Source: Intestinibacter bartlettii
GTDB lineage: Bacteria > Bacillota > Clostridia > Peptostreptococcales > Peptostreptococcaceae
DNA length: 64,000 nucleotides
Assembly (NCBI GenBank): GCA_025148965.1
Contig: CP102273.1
Coordinates: 1,116,001 to 1,180,000 of the forward strand
Direction of reading: 5' to 3'
The translations under genes were made by a program, and so were the position numbers. The first letter of the stretch is position 1. Each line of letters begins with the position of its first letter. The notes beneath the pieces were generated by a model. That model saw nothing but the letters and a program-made list of their open reading frames with translations. It did not search any database and was not told the origin of the DNA. Below are positions 1-9,480 of this stretch, in pieces.

Positions 1-41
1 ACGAAGAAATTATTCGTATGATGGCTGAGGAGGTGGAATAA
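1..41 (+). CDS. addB: C-terminal end of upstream gene, probably AddB (partial)
   Basis: Only the last 12 codons are present, read in frame from base 3 and ending EEVE-stop at 39-41. The TAA stop shares its final A with the ATG of addA, so the two genes are translationally coupled. AddB (helicase/nuclease subunit B) normally sits directly upstream of addA in Firmicutes. The identity is inferred from position only; too little protein is visible for a domain call. Confidence 0.55.
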   Translation, partial: EEIIRMMAEEVE

Positions 42-3000
42 TGAGTTCTCCAAAATGGACACAGGAACAACAAAATGTTATCGATAGTAGAGGTGGGAAC
101 TTGTTAGTTGCTGCTGCAGCTGGTTCTGGAAAAACTGCCGTACTTGTAGAACGTATAATACAGATGATTTTAAATTCAGATTTAAAAATCGATATAGATA
201 AATTATTAGTCGTTACATTTACAAATGCAGCTGCCTCTGAAATGAGGGAGAGAATAGGAGATGCGATATCTAAGAAATTAGATGAAAATCCAGAAGACGA
301 GCATCTTCAAGACCAATTAGTGCTTTTAAACAAAGCGAGTATAACTACAATTCACTCGTTTTGTCTAGAAGTTATAAAATCAAATTTCCACAAAATAAAT
401 TTAGATCCTAATTTCAGAATAGGTGATGAAACAGAATGTTCACTTATGAAATTAGAAGCTATTGATGAGACATTTGATATTCTTTATGAGCAAAATGATG
501 AAGAATTTTGCTACTTAGTAGATTGCTATGCTGAAAAAAGAGGTGACTCAAACTTACAAAACTTAATTTTATCTATATACAGTTTTGTTATGTCATCTCC
601 ATATCCAAAAGTATGGTTAAAAGAAAGCGCAGAGGATTTTAATATAACTGATGATTTCGACTTTGCAACATCAAAATGGGCAAAAGCTATACTTGAAACG
701 GTTAAAATACAAATGGAAGGTATAGAAAAGTCACTTTGCAAAGCTATAGAAGATGTATATGGTATAGACGAATTAGTAACTTTTACTGATAAATTAAAAA
801 TAGAATATGAAAAAATAAAAGAAATACTATACGCATGCGACACTTCATGGAGCGATGCATATAGACAAATATCATCTATGACTTTTGAAAACTATGCAAA
901 AGGAGTTAAAAGAATACCAAAAGATGCGCCATCTTATATAAAAGAAGAAAAAGATAAAGCGAAGAAGATAAGGGACAATGCAAAAAAATCTATTGAAAAG
1001 ATAAAGACATCTGTATTTAATAAAAATTATGATGACTTAAAAGACGAAATAAAATTCTTATATCCAATAGTTAAATCTCTATCTGATGTGGTTCTTATGT
1101 TTGAACAGATATACAGCCAGAAAAAGCGTGACAAAGGTATTATCGACTTTAACGATATAGAACATTTTGCGCTACAAATTCTGACTGAAACGGATGAAAA
1201 TGGAGACTTTGTATTTGACGAAGAAGGCAAAAATATTCCTTCAGATATAGCACTTGAATACAGAGAAAAATTCTATGAAATATTTATAGATGAATATCAA
1301 GATAGTAACCAAGTTCAAGAGGTTATACTATCAACTATTGCAAAACAAAAAGAACCAAATAGATTTATGGTTGGTGACGTAAAGCAAAGTATATATAGAT
1401 TTAGACAAGCAAAACCAGAGATATTCCTCCAAAAATATGCTACTTATGATACTGATTTATCTAGCAAATATAAAAAAATAATGCTTTATAAAAACTTCAG
1501 AAGTAGAAAAGAAGTAGTTGACAGTGTTAACTATATTTTTGAACATATAATGAGCAAAAATTTAGGTGAAATAGATTATAACGAAGAAGAAAAACTAAAT
1601 TTAGGAGCAAATTTTGAAGAAGTAGAAGATGAAAAAATAATACTAGGTGGGGCTACTGAAATACACTTAATGGAGAAAAAAGTACCTGAAGTTGAAGATC
1701 CAGACGAAGAAGAGGAAGAAGGCGAAGATTTAGATGCAAGTCAAATTGAAGCTAGAATGGTTGGGAAAATAATAAGAGATATTATGAGACCTAATGAAAA
1801 TTGCGAGATAATGCAGGTATTTGATAAAAAGCTAGAAACTTACAGAAACGTAGAATATAAAGATATAGTAATACTACTTAGAGCGACATCAGCATGGGCG
1901 CCAGTTTTCGCCGAAGAATTAATAAATATGGATATACCAACATATGCAGATATGGGACAAGGTTACTTTGAAACAATGGAAATACAAGTTATAATGTCAT
2001 TCTTAAAAGTAATCGACAACCCAATGCAAGATATTCCACTAATTGCGATATTACGTTCACCTATATATGGATTTACACCAGAAGATTTTATCGATATAAG
2101 AATTACAGATAAAAAAGTTAGTTTCTATGAAGCTATGAGGATGTTTGTTGGTGAAAAAATAGATTTAAGTAATGAAGAAGAACAAGATATAGCTGAAGAT
2201 GAAATAAGTGACGATATAGGTAATGAAATAATAGATGTAAATATAAATGAAGAAAATAGCTATGTGGATGCTGATATGGATGATTATTATCAAAATATCA
2301 ATTATGAAGATTTTGAATATGAAAATGAAGAATTTATATACAATGATGAAGTTATATATGAATCGTATATAAATGAAAATGTAGAAGACGATTTAATTTA
2401 TGAAATAAACTCAAATATTGAAGGAGATGAAGAATCTCAAAAGAGTGAACTTGAATTAAAAGTAAGAAGATTTTTAGATGATTTGAAAGAACTTCAAGAA
2501 AAATCTATGTATATGAGCACTGATGAATTCTTATGGTATATATATACAAATAGTGGATATTATGCATATTGTGGAGCATTGCCAGGTGGAAGCCAAAGAC
2601 AAGCAAATTTAAGAATACTATTTGAAAGAGCAAAACAATTTGAAGAGACAAGCTTTAAAGGAATTTTTAACTTTATAAACTTTATAAGTAAATTAAAAAA
2701 ATCAAATTCTGATATGGGAAGCGCAAAAACTTTAGGTGAAAATGCCAACGTAGTCAGAATAATGAGTATACACAAAAGTAAAGGGCTTGAATTCCCAATA
2801 GTTATCTGTTCTGGAATGGGAAGAAACTTTAATACAATGGACTTTAGAAAAGATGTATTATATCATCATGAACTTGGATATGGGCCTCAAATTGTGGACT
2901 TTGAAAGAAGAATCTCTTATCCAAGTATTGCAAAAGAAGCCTTAAAATGCAAAATAAATATAGAAAATATATCAGAAGAGATGAGGATATTATATGTTGC

Positions 3001-4090
3001 TCTTACAAGGGCAAAAGAAAAATTAATAATAACATCATCTATAAAGGATATAGAACAAAATATGCATAAATGGTCATCAAATATATCAACTGAAAAGATG
3101 GTTTCAAAATACGATATATTAAACGGCAAAAACTATATGGACTGGATGATGCCAGCAATTATAAAACATAAAGATTTAGAAGATATTAGAGAAACTTATA
3201 ATCTATCTACATCTATAAGTATGGAAGATGAATCAAAATGGTCTGTAAAAACTTGGAGTAGAGATGATATAGATTTTGAAAAACACGAAAAAGAAGGAAT
3301 AAGAGAAGTTCTAAATACTATGGATTTATCACAGCATGATACAGAATACTACGAGCAAATAGAGAAAAAACTAAACTTCGAATATCCTTATTTAGGAGTT
3401 GTGAAAAAGGCTGCTAGTATATCTGTAACAGAGATAAAGAAAAGACAAGAAGAGTATGAAGAACAAGAAGACTCTCTTGGCTTATACAAACATAAAACTA
3501 CACTTAAAAAGCCAAAATTCTTAAGTGAATCACAAAAATCAGAAAAAATAACAGGTGCAAGAAGAGGTACTATAGTCCATTTAATAATGGAAGTTTTAGA
3601 CTTTGAAAAGGTAAATACAGAAAGTGAAATAAAAGCACAGATTCAAGATTTAGTAAAAAGAAGAATTATAACAGAAAAAGAATCTCAAGTTTTATCACCA
3701 AGAAAAATAATGAGATTTTTCAAAAGCCCGATAGCTAAGAGAATGTTATCATCAAAATTTGTAAAAAGAGAACAAAAGATATATACTCAAATAAAAATGA
3801 ACGATATATATCTAAATGATGAAATATTTAAAAATAATAGAGAAACATACGAAAATGAATCAGTTATGCTTAGGGGTGTTATAGATTTATACTTTGAAGA
3901 AGATGATGGACTAGTTATATTAGATTATAAGACAGACTTTGTAGACAAAAATAATAAAAAAGAAATAATACATAAATATAAAAAACAAATAGAAATTTAT
4001 GCAGATGTTCTTTCTAAATTGACGGGTAAAAAGGTAAAAGAAAAGTATTTGTATTTATTTGGTATAGATGAACAAGTAAAAGTTGATTAA
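41..4090 (+). CDS. addA: AddA, ATP-dependent helicase/nuclease subunit A
   Basis: Large subunit of the AddAB (RexAB) complex, which resects double-strand breaks for RecA loading in the cytoplasm. A UvrD-type Walker A motif lies at residues 28-32 (GSGKT). The Walker B region IDEYQDSN is near residue 418. A RecB-type nuclease core near residues 1280-1300 contains GVIDLYF and LVILDYKTD. The start ATG is preceded by GAGGAGG, which lies inside the upstream gene. At 1349 residues it is longer than usual, because of a very acidic low-complexity insertion at about residues 705-800. sbcD and sbcC follow, making a DNA-end-processing cluster. Confidence 0.96.
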   Translation: MSSPKWTQEQQNVIDSRGGNLLVAAAAGSGKTAVLVERIIQMILNSDLKIDIDKLLVVTFTNAAASEMRERIGDAISKKLDENPEDEHLQDQLVLLNKASITTIHSFCLEVIKSNFHKINLDPNFRIGDETECSLMKLEAIDETFDILYEQNDEEFCYLVDCYAEKRGDSNLQNLILSIYSFVMSSPYPKVWLKESAEDFNITDDFDFATSKWAKAILETVKIQMEGIEKSLCKAIEDVYGIDELVTFTDKLKIEYEKIKEILYACDTSWSDAYRQISSMTFENYAKGVKRIPKDAPSYIKEEKDKAKKIRDNAKKSIEKIKTSVFNKNYDDLKDEIKFLYPIVKSLSDVVLMFEQIYSQKKRDKGIIDFNDIEHFALQILTETDENGDFVFDEEGKNIPSDIALEYREKFYEIFIDEYQDSNQVQEVILSTIAKQKEPNRFMVGDVKQSIYRFRQAKPEIFLQKYATYDTDLSSKYKKIMLYKNFRSRKEVVDSVNYIFEHIMSKNLGEIDYNEEEKLNLGANFEEVEDEKIILGGATEIHLMEKKVPEVEDPDEEEEEGEDLDASQIEARMVGKIIRDIMRPNENCEIMQVFDKKLETYRNVEYKDIVILLRATSAWAPVFAEELINMDIPTYADMGQGYFETMEIQVIMSFLKVIDNPMQDIPLIAILRSPIYGFTPEDFIDIRITDKKVSFYEAMRMFVGEKIDLSNEEEQDIAEDEISDDIGNEIIDVNINEENSYVDADMDDYYQNINYEDFEYENEEFIYNDEVIYESYINENVEDDLIYEINSNIEGDEESQKSELELKVRRFLDDLKELQEKSMYMSTDEFLWYIYTNSGYYAYCGALPGGSQRQANLRILFERAKQFEETSFKGIFNFINFISKLKKSNSDMGSAKTLGENANVVRIMSIHKSKGLEFPIVICSGMGRNFNTMDFRKDVLYHHELGYGPQIVDFERRISYPSIAKEALKCKINIENISEEMRILYVALTRAKEKLIITSSIKDIEQNMHKWSSNISTEKMVSKYDILNGKNYMDWMMPAIIKHKDLEDIRETYNLSTSISMEDESKWSVKTWSRDDIDFEKHEKEGIREVLNTMDLSQHDTEYYEQIEKKLNFEYPYLGVVKKAASISVTEIKKRQEEYEEQEDSLGLYKHKTTLKKPKFLSESQKSEKITGARRGTIVHLIMEVLDFEKVNTESEIKAQIQDLVKRRIITEKESQVLSPRKIMRFFKSPIAKRMLSSKFVKREQKIYTQIKMNDIYLNDEIFKNNRETYENESVMLRGVIDLYFEEDDGLVILDYKTDFVDKNNKKEIIHKYKKQIEIYADVLSKLTGKKVKEKYLYLFGIDEQVKVD

Positions 4091-4126
4091 ATAATTATAG
4101 GTATTAAAAGGAGAGATCAATAAAAG

Positions 4127-5326
4127 ATGAAATTTATTCATACATCAGATTGGCACTTGGGAAAAACTTTAGAGGGAAATAGTAGATTAGAAGAACAAGA
4201 GATGTTTTTAAATGATTTTGTGGATATAGTAGAACAAAATGATATAGATATGGTTATAATAGCTGGAGATATTTACGATACATCAAATCCTCCAGCTGCT
4301 GCCGAAAAGTTATTTTATAAAACTATATGCAGATTAGCAGACGACGGAAATAGATGCGTAGTTATAATTTCAGGAAACCATGATAATCCAGAAAGATTAT
4401 CAGCTATTACACCTTTAGCAGAAGAAATGGGGATATTGGTATTTGGATATCCCCTAAGTAAAACAACTGAGGCAAAATACAAAGGATTTGAGATAATTCA
4501 AGCTTTAGAAGGGTGCACAAAATTAAATATAAATGGAGAAAAAGTAACATTAATCACACTTCCATATCCAAGTGAAAAAAGACTAAATGAAGTTATAAAA
4601 GGTGATACAGAAAGAGAGCAACAAATATCATACAGCAAAAAAGTAGGAGACTTATTTAGAAAATTAGAAGAGAATTTTGAAGAAGACAGCATAAATATAG
4701 CGGTAAGCCATATTTTTGTAGTTGGAGGTGAATCAACAGAGTCAGAAAGACCGATTGAATTAGGAGGAAGTCTCCTTGTACAAAAGTCAGATTTACCACA
4801 GAATTCTCAATATACAGCATTAGGTCATCTACATAAACCACAAAAGGCATCAGAGAGATTAAATGCGTATTACTCTGGTTCTCCAATTCAATATAGTAAA
4901 AGCGAGAGAGTATACTCAAAAGGGGCTAAGATTGTAGAAGTACACCCAGGACAAGATGCAATAATAGAAGATATTTATTTCAAAAACTACAAGCCAATAG
5001 AAGTTTTTAAATGTAAAGGTATAGAAGAAGCTATAAATATATGCGAAGAAAACAAAGATAAAAATATATGGTCTTATTTTGAAATAGTAACAGATGAAGT
5101 AATAAATCAAAAAAATATTAAAACTATGAAATCTTTATTAAAAGATATTATAGAAATAAAACCGATAATAAATCAAAGCTATGAATATGAACATGTTGAT
5201 ATGAGGGAAAAAACAATGAAAGAATTATTCGTTGAATATTATAAATTTAGAAACAAAGTAGAGCCTAAGGGTGAACTATTGGATTTATTTTTACAGATAG
5301 TTGAAGAAGAGGGTGACGATAATTGA
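4127..5326 (+). CDS. sbcD: SbcD, exonuclease subunit (Mre11-like)
   Basis: Nuclease subunit of SbcCD, which opens hairpins and processes blocked DNA ends. The calcineurin-like phosphoesterase motifs appear in order: TSDWHLGKT (D8, H10), AGDIYDTSNPP near residue 46, SGNHDNPER near residue 83 and LGHLHKPQ near residue 230. These supply the two-metal site. Its length of 399 residues is normal. The start has GGAGAG upstream. Its TGA stop overlaps the TTG start of sbcC by four bases, showing translational coupling with its ATPase partner. Confidence 0.96.
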   Translation: MKFIHTSDWHLGKTLEGNSRLEEQEMFLNDFVDIVEQNDIDMVIIAGDIYDTSNPPAAAEKLFYKTICRLADDGNRCVVIISGNHDNPERLSAITPLAEEMGILVFGYPLSKTTEAKYKGFEIIQALEGCTKLNINGEKVTLITLPYPSEKRLNEVIKGDTEREQQISYSKKVGDLFRKLEENFEEDSINIAVSHIFVVGGESTESERPIELGGSLLVQKSDLPQNSQYTALGHLHKPQKASERLNAYYSGSPIQYSKSERVYSKGAKIVEVHPGQDAIIEDIYFKNYKPIEVFKCKGIEEAINICEENKDKNIWSYFEIVTDEVINQKNIKTMKSLLKDIIEIKPIINQSYEYEHVDMREKTMKELFVEYYKFRNKVEPKGELLDLFLQIVEEEGDDN

Positions 5327-8300
5327 GACCGATTAGATTAGAGATAAGTGGATTAAATAGTTATATAGAAAAACAAGTTGTGGATTTTAGTGAATTAACT
5401 TCTAGAGGTTTATTTGGGATATTTGGTAAAACAGGAAGTGGAAAATCAACAATACTAGATGCTATAACTATAGCTATGTATGGAAATATATCTAGAGATA
5501 CTAAAGAATACATAAATACATCAAGTGATAGTGCGAAAATTAAATATGTATTTGAAATAGGAAATAAACACAATAAAAGAAGATACTGCGTTGAAAGAGA
5601 TTTTAGAAGAAGTAAATCAGGAACTGCTAATTCAAGTAGAGCAATATTAACTGAAATACATATGGATAATACCGAAAGTGTAATAGCTGAACAAAAAATG
5701 AACGTAGATAAGGCTATTATAGATATAGTAGGTCTTACTGCATCTGATTTTACTCGTTCTGTTGTATTACCACAAGGGAAATTCAGTGAATTTTTACAAC
5801 TAGACGATAGTAAGAGAAGAGAGATGCTTGAAAGAATTTTCAATCTTGAAAAATACGGAAGATCTCTTACAGAAAAAATCAAAAACAAAAGAGACGGCAA
5901 AAAAATAGATATAGAAGTTTTAGAAAATAGCCTTTTACAATACGACGGAACATCACAAGAAATATTTGATGAGACTTATAGTAAGCTTACAGAGTTACAA
6001 GCTTTATCTAGAGATATGAGAAGAGAACTTGATGAAGCTGAGAAAAAATACAATGATTATAAAGAGATTATAGGATATCAACAATCTTTAGAAGAAAAGG
6101 AAAATAAAAAATTAAAATTAGATGAAAAATCTAAAATAATCGAAGAAAATAAAGAAAAAGTAGAGCGTTCAGGTCACGCTAAAATAATAAATCCACATAT
6201 AAAAAATGTACAGGATTTTGAAAAATCTATATCTCAATATAGTACAGAATTAGCAACCTTAGAATCTGAATGTACATCTTTAAATAGAGAGTATGAATCT
6301 ACTAAATTGAAATATGAACAAGCTCAACATGAAAAAGACAGCAAGTTAGAAGGTCTTATATCTAGTAAACAAAAATTTGAGAGAGCAATTATAATACAAG
6401 AAAAAATAAAAGATATAATATCAAAAATAGATGCTTTAAAATCTAAGATATACGATTATGAAAAAGAGAAATCAAATTTAGCAAAAGAAATAGAAGCCTT
6501 AGATGAGAAAAATACTCAAGTAAGCAACTTTATAAAAGAAAATGAAAGTAAAATATCATCACTTAGAACTAGTGAAGATTTTAAGGAAAAAGTTTATAAG
6601 GCTTTTGAAGTTGAAAAAGAATACCTGAGAATTAAAAAGGAATTTGAGGAAAATCAAAAAGATATACCTGTTTTAACTAAGGAGTTAGACTCATTAAAGA
6701 GCAACTTTAGATATGCAGAAAATGCGACTAAAGATGTGAAGACAGAGCTTAAAAATGCTAATGAAAAATACGATATATTAGTTTCAAAAAGTCCTGGAAC
6801 TAATGATGAAATCGTAGTTATGTCTAATAAAGCTACAAATTTAAAAACTCTTTATGAAAAAACTAAGCGAAATGAAAGTAAATTAGAACAACTTCAAGAA
6901 AAGTTTAATAAAGACAAAGAAGAAAAATTCAAGTTAGATAGAGAAGTTAAAAGTTTAAAAGAAGAACTTGAAAAATATAAAAATGAAAGAACTTCTTTGG
7001 AAAAAAATTTAAACGAAGAAAAATTTTTAAATTTAGCAAATGAATTAAAAAATGAATTGCAAGATGGTAAACCGTGCCCAGTGTGTGGTTCAATGCATCA
7101 TCCTAATATAGATAAGATAAATAATAACGATAAAATAAACTACATAGAAGAGCAAATTAGAAAAGTAGAACAAAAGATAGAAGAGATTACAAAGGACTAC
7201 GATAGCTCGATACGTCAACAAAGTAAGTTGCTTAGCACAATAAGCATGACTGAGGACTCTATAAATGAAATAAAACGTGAAATAGGTGATTCAAAATCTA
7301 GTGATATTAATGATGATTTAAATATGTTATCGAGAGAGATAATATCGCTTAGAGAGAAAATAGCTGATTGGACTGAGAATAAAGAAAAATTAGAAGAGCA
7401 AATTAAAGAACTTGAAAAGACTAAAAATAAAAGAGAAAAAGAAGAGCTTGAATTAAGTAAGGATATATTAAATAAGAGTGATAATTTAAATTCTTTAAAA
7501 GAAAATGTAGATAAAATAGGCAAAAATTATGACACTATAAAGAAAGAATATCTATATTTAGTATCTAATTTAAAAATAGATAATTTAAAAGAAAAAGTTG
7601 AAGAAATAAACAAAAACTCTAGAATTATCGAAGAGATAGAAAAAGAAAACTCTGAATTAAAACTTAAAAAAGAAGGTATCGAAGCTGATTTAAAATTAAA
7701 AAGAGATAACTTTATAGAATTAGATAAAAATATATCTAGCTTAAATAAAGAAAATGAAAGTAATTTAAAAGATAAAAGTGAAAATGAAACTGAATTCAAT
7801 CTAATAACAAAAGGTGAAAATCCAAGACATCTGTTAGATAATATTTTAGATGAAATAGAAAGAATAACATCTACAGAAGCAAAATTAAGAGTTCAAGTTG
7901 AAGAAGAAAAATATAAAGTTGAAAAATTAAAATCAAAAACTAGTGAGGTAAAAGGTAAACTTCAAGAGTCTAAGATAAAATATAAAACTTCAAAAGAAAC
8001 TTTAAAAGATTTATTGATTGAATATAAATTCAGAGATATTTATGCAGTTAAAAACGCCCTTATCGATGAAGAAGAAAGGGAAAAATTAAAAGATGAAATA
8101 GAGTTTTATGAAAAAGAAGAAAGAGCTCTTACAATTGAAATTCAAAATCTAAAAGAAAAATTACATGGTAAAACAATAAACTTAGATGAATTTTTAGATA
8201 TTGAAAAGAAAAAATATAAATTGGGCGATGACATCGATGAAATTACAAAACAAATCGGTGCTAAACAAAATGAAGTTATAACTTTAGAGAAAAATCTTAA

Positions 8301-8853
8301 AAAAGTAAAAGAACTTCAAAAGCAACTTGATGAATCTGAACATAAATTAGAGCTATTAAAAGAAATAGAAAAATTATTACAAGGAAAGAGATTTGTAGAA
8401 TTTGTTGCTAAAAACCAACTTGAATATATAGTTATAGAAGCATCAAAACGATTAGATATAATGACAAAAGGAAGATACGTTCTAGAAATAGACGACAACT
8501 TAAACTTTGTAATAAGAGATAATTATAATGGTGGACTGAGAAGAAGTATAAAAACTCTATCAGGAGGAGAAACTTTCTTAACTTCACTAGCATTAGCTCT
8601 TGCATTATCATCACAAATACAATTAAAGGGAAGTGCACCGCTTGAATTCTTCTTCCTAGATGAAGGATTTGGTTCATTAGACAGCGAGCTTTTAGATATT
8701 GTTATGGAATCATTAGAAAAACTTCATAGCGAAAAACTAAGTGTCGGAATAATAAGTCACGTTGAAGAACTTAAAAATAGAGTACCAGTAAAACTTTTAG
8801 TAACTCCTAATGATGGAGGAAATGGATCTAAGATAAGTATTGAATATAGTTAA
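5323..8853 (+). CDS. sbcC: SbcC, SMC-like ATPase subunit (Rad50-like)
   Basis: ATPase and tether subunit of the SbcCD nuclease. Walker A is GKTGSGKS at residues 35-42. Long charged coiled coils occupy about residues 190-1030, interrupted by the zinc hook CPVC (C585, C588). The ABC signature LSGGETFL lies near residue 1080 and Walker B FFFLDEGFGSLD near 1110-1120. It starts with TTG overlapping the sbcD stop (TTGA), with GAGGG upstream. The 1176 residues are typical. A strong terminator follows immediately. Confidence 0.96.
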   Translation: MRPIRLEISGLNSYIEKQVVDFSELTSRGLFGIFGKTGSGKSTILDAITIAMYGNISRDTKEYINTSSDSAKIKYVFEIGNKHNKRRYCVERDFRRSKSGTANSSRAILTEIHMDNTESVIAEQKMNVDKAIIDIVGLTASDFTRSVVLPQGKFSEFLQLDDSKRREMLERIFNLEKYGRSLTEKIKNKRDGKKIDIEVLENSLLQYDGTSQEIFDETYSKLTELQALSRDMRRELDEAEKKYNDYKEIIGYQQSLEEKENKKLKLDEKSKIIEENKEKVERSGHAKIINPHIKNVQDFEKSISQYSTELATLESECTSLNREYESTKLKYEQAQHEKDSKLEGLISSKQKFERAIIIQEKIKDIISKIDALKSKIYDYEKEKSNLAKEIEALDEKNTQVSNFIKENESKISSLRTSEDFKEKVYKAFEVEKEYLRIKKEFEENQKDIPVLTKELDSLKSNFRYAENATKDVKTELKNANEKYDILVSKSPGTNDEIVVMSNKATNLKTLYEKTKRNESKLEQLQEKFNKDKEEKFKLDREVKSLKEELEKYKNERTSLEKNLNEEKFLNLANELKNELQDGKPCPVCGSMHHPNIDKINNNDKINYIEEQIRKVEQKIEEITKDYDSSIRQQSKLLSTISMTEDSINEIKREIGDSKSSDINDDLNMLSREIISLREKIADWTENKEKLEEQIKELEKTKNKREKEELELSKDILNKSDNLNSLKENVDKIGKNYDTIKKEYLYLVSNLKIDNLKEKVEEINKNSRIIEEIEKENSELKLKKEGIEADLKLKRDNFIELDKNISSLNKENESNLKDKSENETEFNLITKGENPRHLLDNILDEIERITSTEAKLRVQVEEEKYKVEKLKSKTSEVKGKLQESKIKYKTSKETLKDLLIEYKFRDIYAVKNALIDEEEREKLKDEIEFYEKEERALTIEIQNLKEKLHGKTINLDEFLDIEKKKYKLGDDIDEITKQIGAKQNEVITLEKNLKKVKELQKQLDESEHKLELLKEIEKLLQGKRFVEFVAKNQLEYIVIEASKRLDIMTKGRYVLEIDDNLNFVIRDNYNGGLRRSIKTLSGGETFLTSLALALALSSQIQLKGSAPLEFFFLDEGFGSLDSELLDIVMESLEKLHSEKLSVGIISHVEELKNRVPVKLLVTPNDGGNGSKISIEYS

Positions 8854-8856
8854 AAA

Positions 8857-8896
8857 AATAAAGCATTTGCATTAATTTGCAGATGCTTTATTTTCG
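8857..8896 (+). terminator. Rho-independent terminator after sbcC
   Basis: A 15-bp stem with one G-U pair (8857-8871 with 8878-8892) is followed by a short T-rich tail. It lies four bases after the sbcC stop and ends the addA-sbcD-sbcC transcript. Confidence 0.85.
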
Positions 8897-8905
8897 TAAA
8901 ATTAT

Positions 8906-8948
8906 AAAAAAAGAGGCATCTACAAGGGGGAAAAAATTGTAGATGCCT
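8906..8948 (-). terminator. Perfect hairpin with T-run on the minus strand
   Basis: The stem AGGCATCTACAA / TTGTAGATGCCT encloses an 11-nt purine loop (GGGGGAAAAAA on the plus strand). Read on the minus strand it is followed by seven Ts, so it would terminate a leftward transcript. No annotated leftward gene lies to its right, which hints at an unannotated small transcript or an RNA element. Confidence 0.5.
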
Positions 8949-9480
8949 TAAAATATATACTTATTAGGGGGAGAGATATATATAATTTCCGCTCTCATAT
9001 ATAAGTGTTGCCTAAACTTATAGTATATATACATGTTTTTATAAATTTTTAGAGAAATTAAAAAAAATCGTTCGTCTCATATCAACAAGAGGTTTAAGAA
9101 AAACTTTTAAATTTTTCTTAATATAATATATGTATATACTTACAATATGATACAAAAAAAGACAAAAAACACAAAAAAATTTATATTTTGAAGTGAAATA
9201 GCCAAAATACACTATTATAAAAATTTTAAAATATAGTAAAATTATAATAGGTATGCAAAAATATCTAAGTATAAGTATTTTCAACATATAAAAGATGATT
9301 TACATTTATAGAAATTTATAGTTTATAACTGATTTTAATTATTTTTTAATAATAAATTCAAATAATAAAACTATAATTAATTAAAGAAATATAAAGTCTT
9401 AACTATATTTTCAAATTAGTATTATTTATGCTATAATTAGTACTAATATAAAATTTAAAAAATTAGGAGAGTGGTAAAGG

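Larger units (their letters stand above)
8854..9480. other. 627-bp intergenic region, structured near its left end
   Basis: After the sbcC terminator there is a perfect 12-bp stem (8914-8925 with 8937-8948) whose flanking A-run at 8906-8912 would be a T-run on the minus strand. A second purine-rich GGGGGAGAG segment lies at about 8968-8976, facing CTCTC near 8993. The rest, 9050-9430, is AT-rich with no convincing gene. A short minus-strand reading frame at 9039-9287 has no ribosome site and looks like AT-rich noise. A -10-like TATAAT near 9432 precedes the next gene. Confidence 0.5.

Noticed and set aside
9039-9287. Minus-strand 82-codon hydrophobic frame
   Set aside because: Composition is that of AT-rich intergenic DNA (Phe, Ile, Tyr, Lys), and there is no ribosome site or family resemblance.
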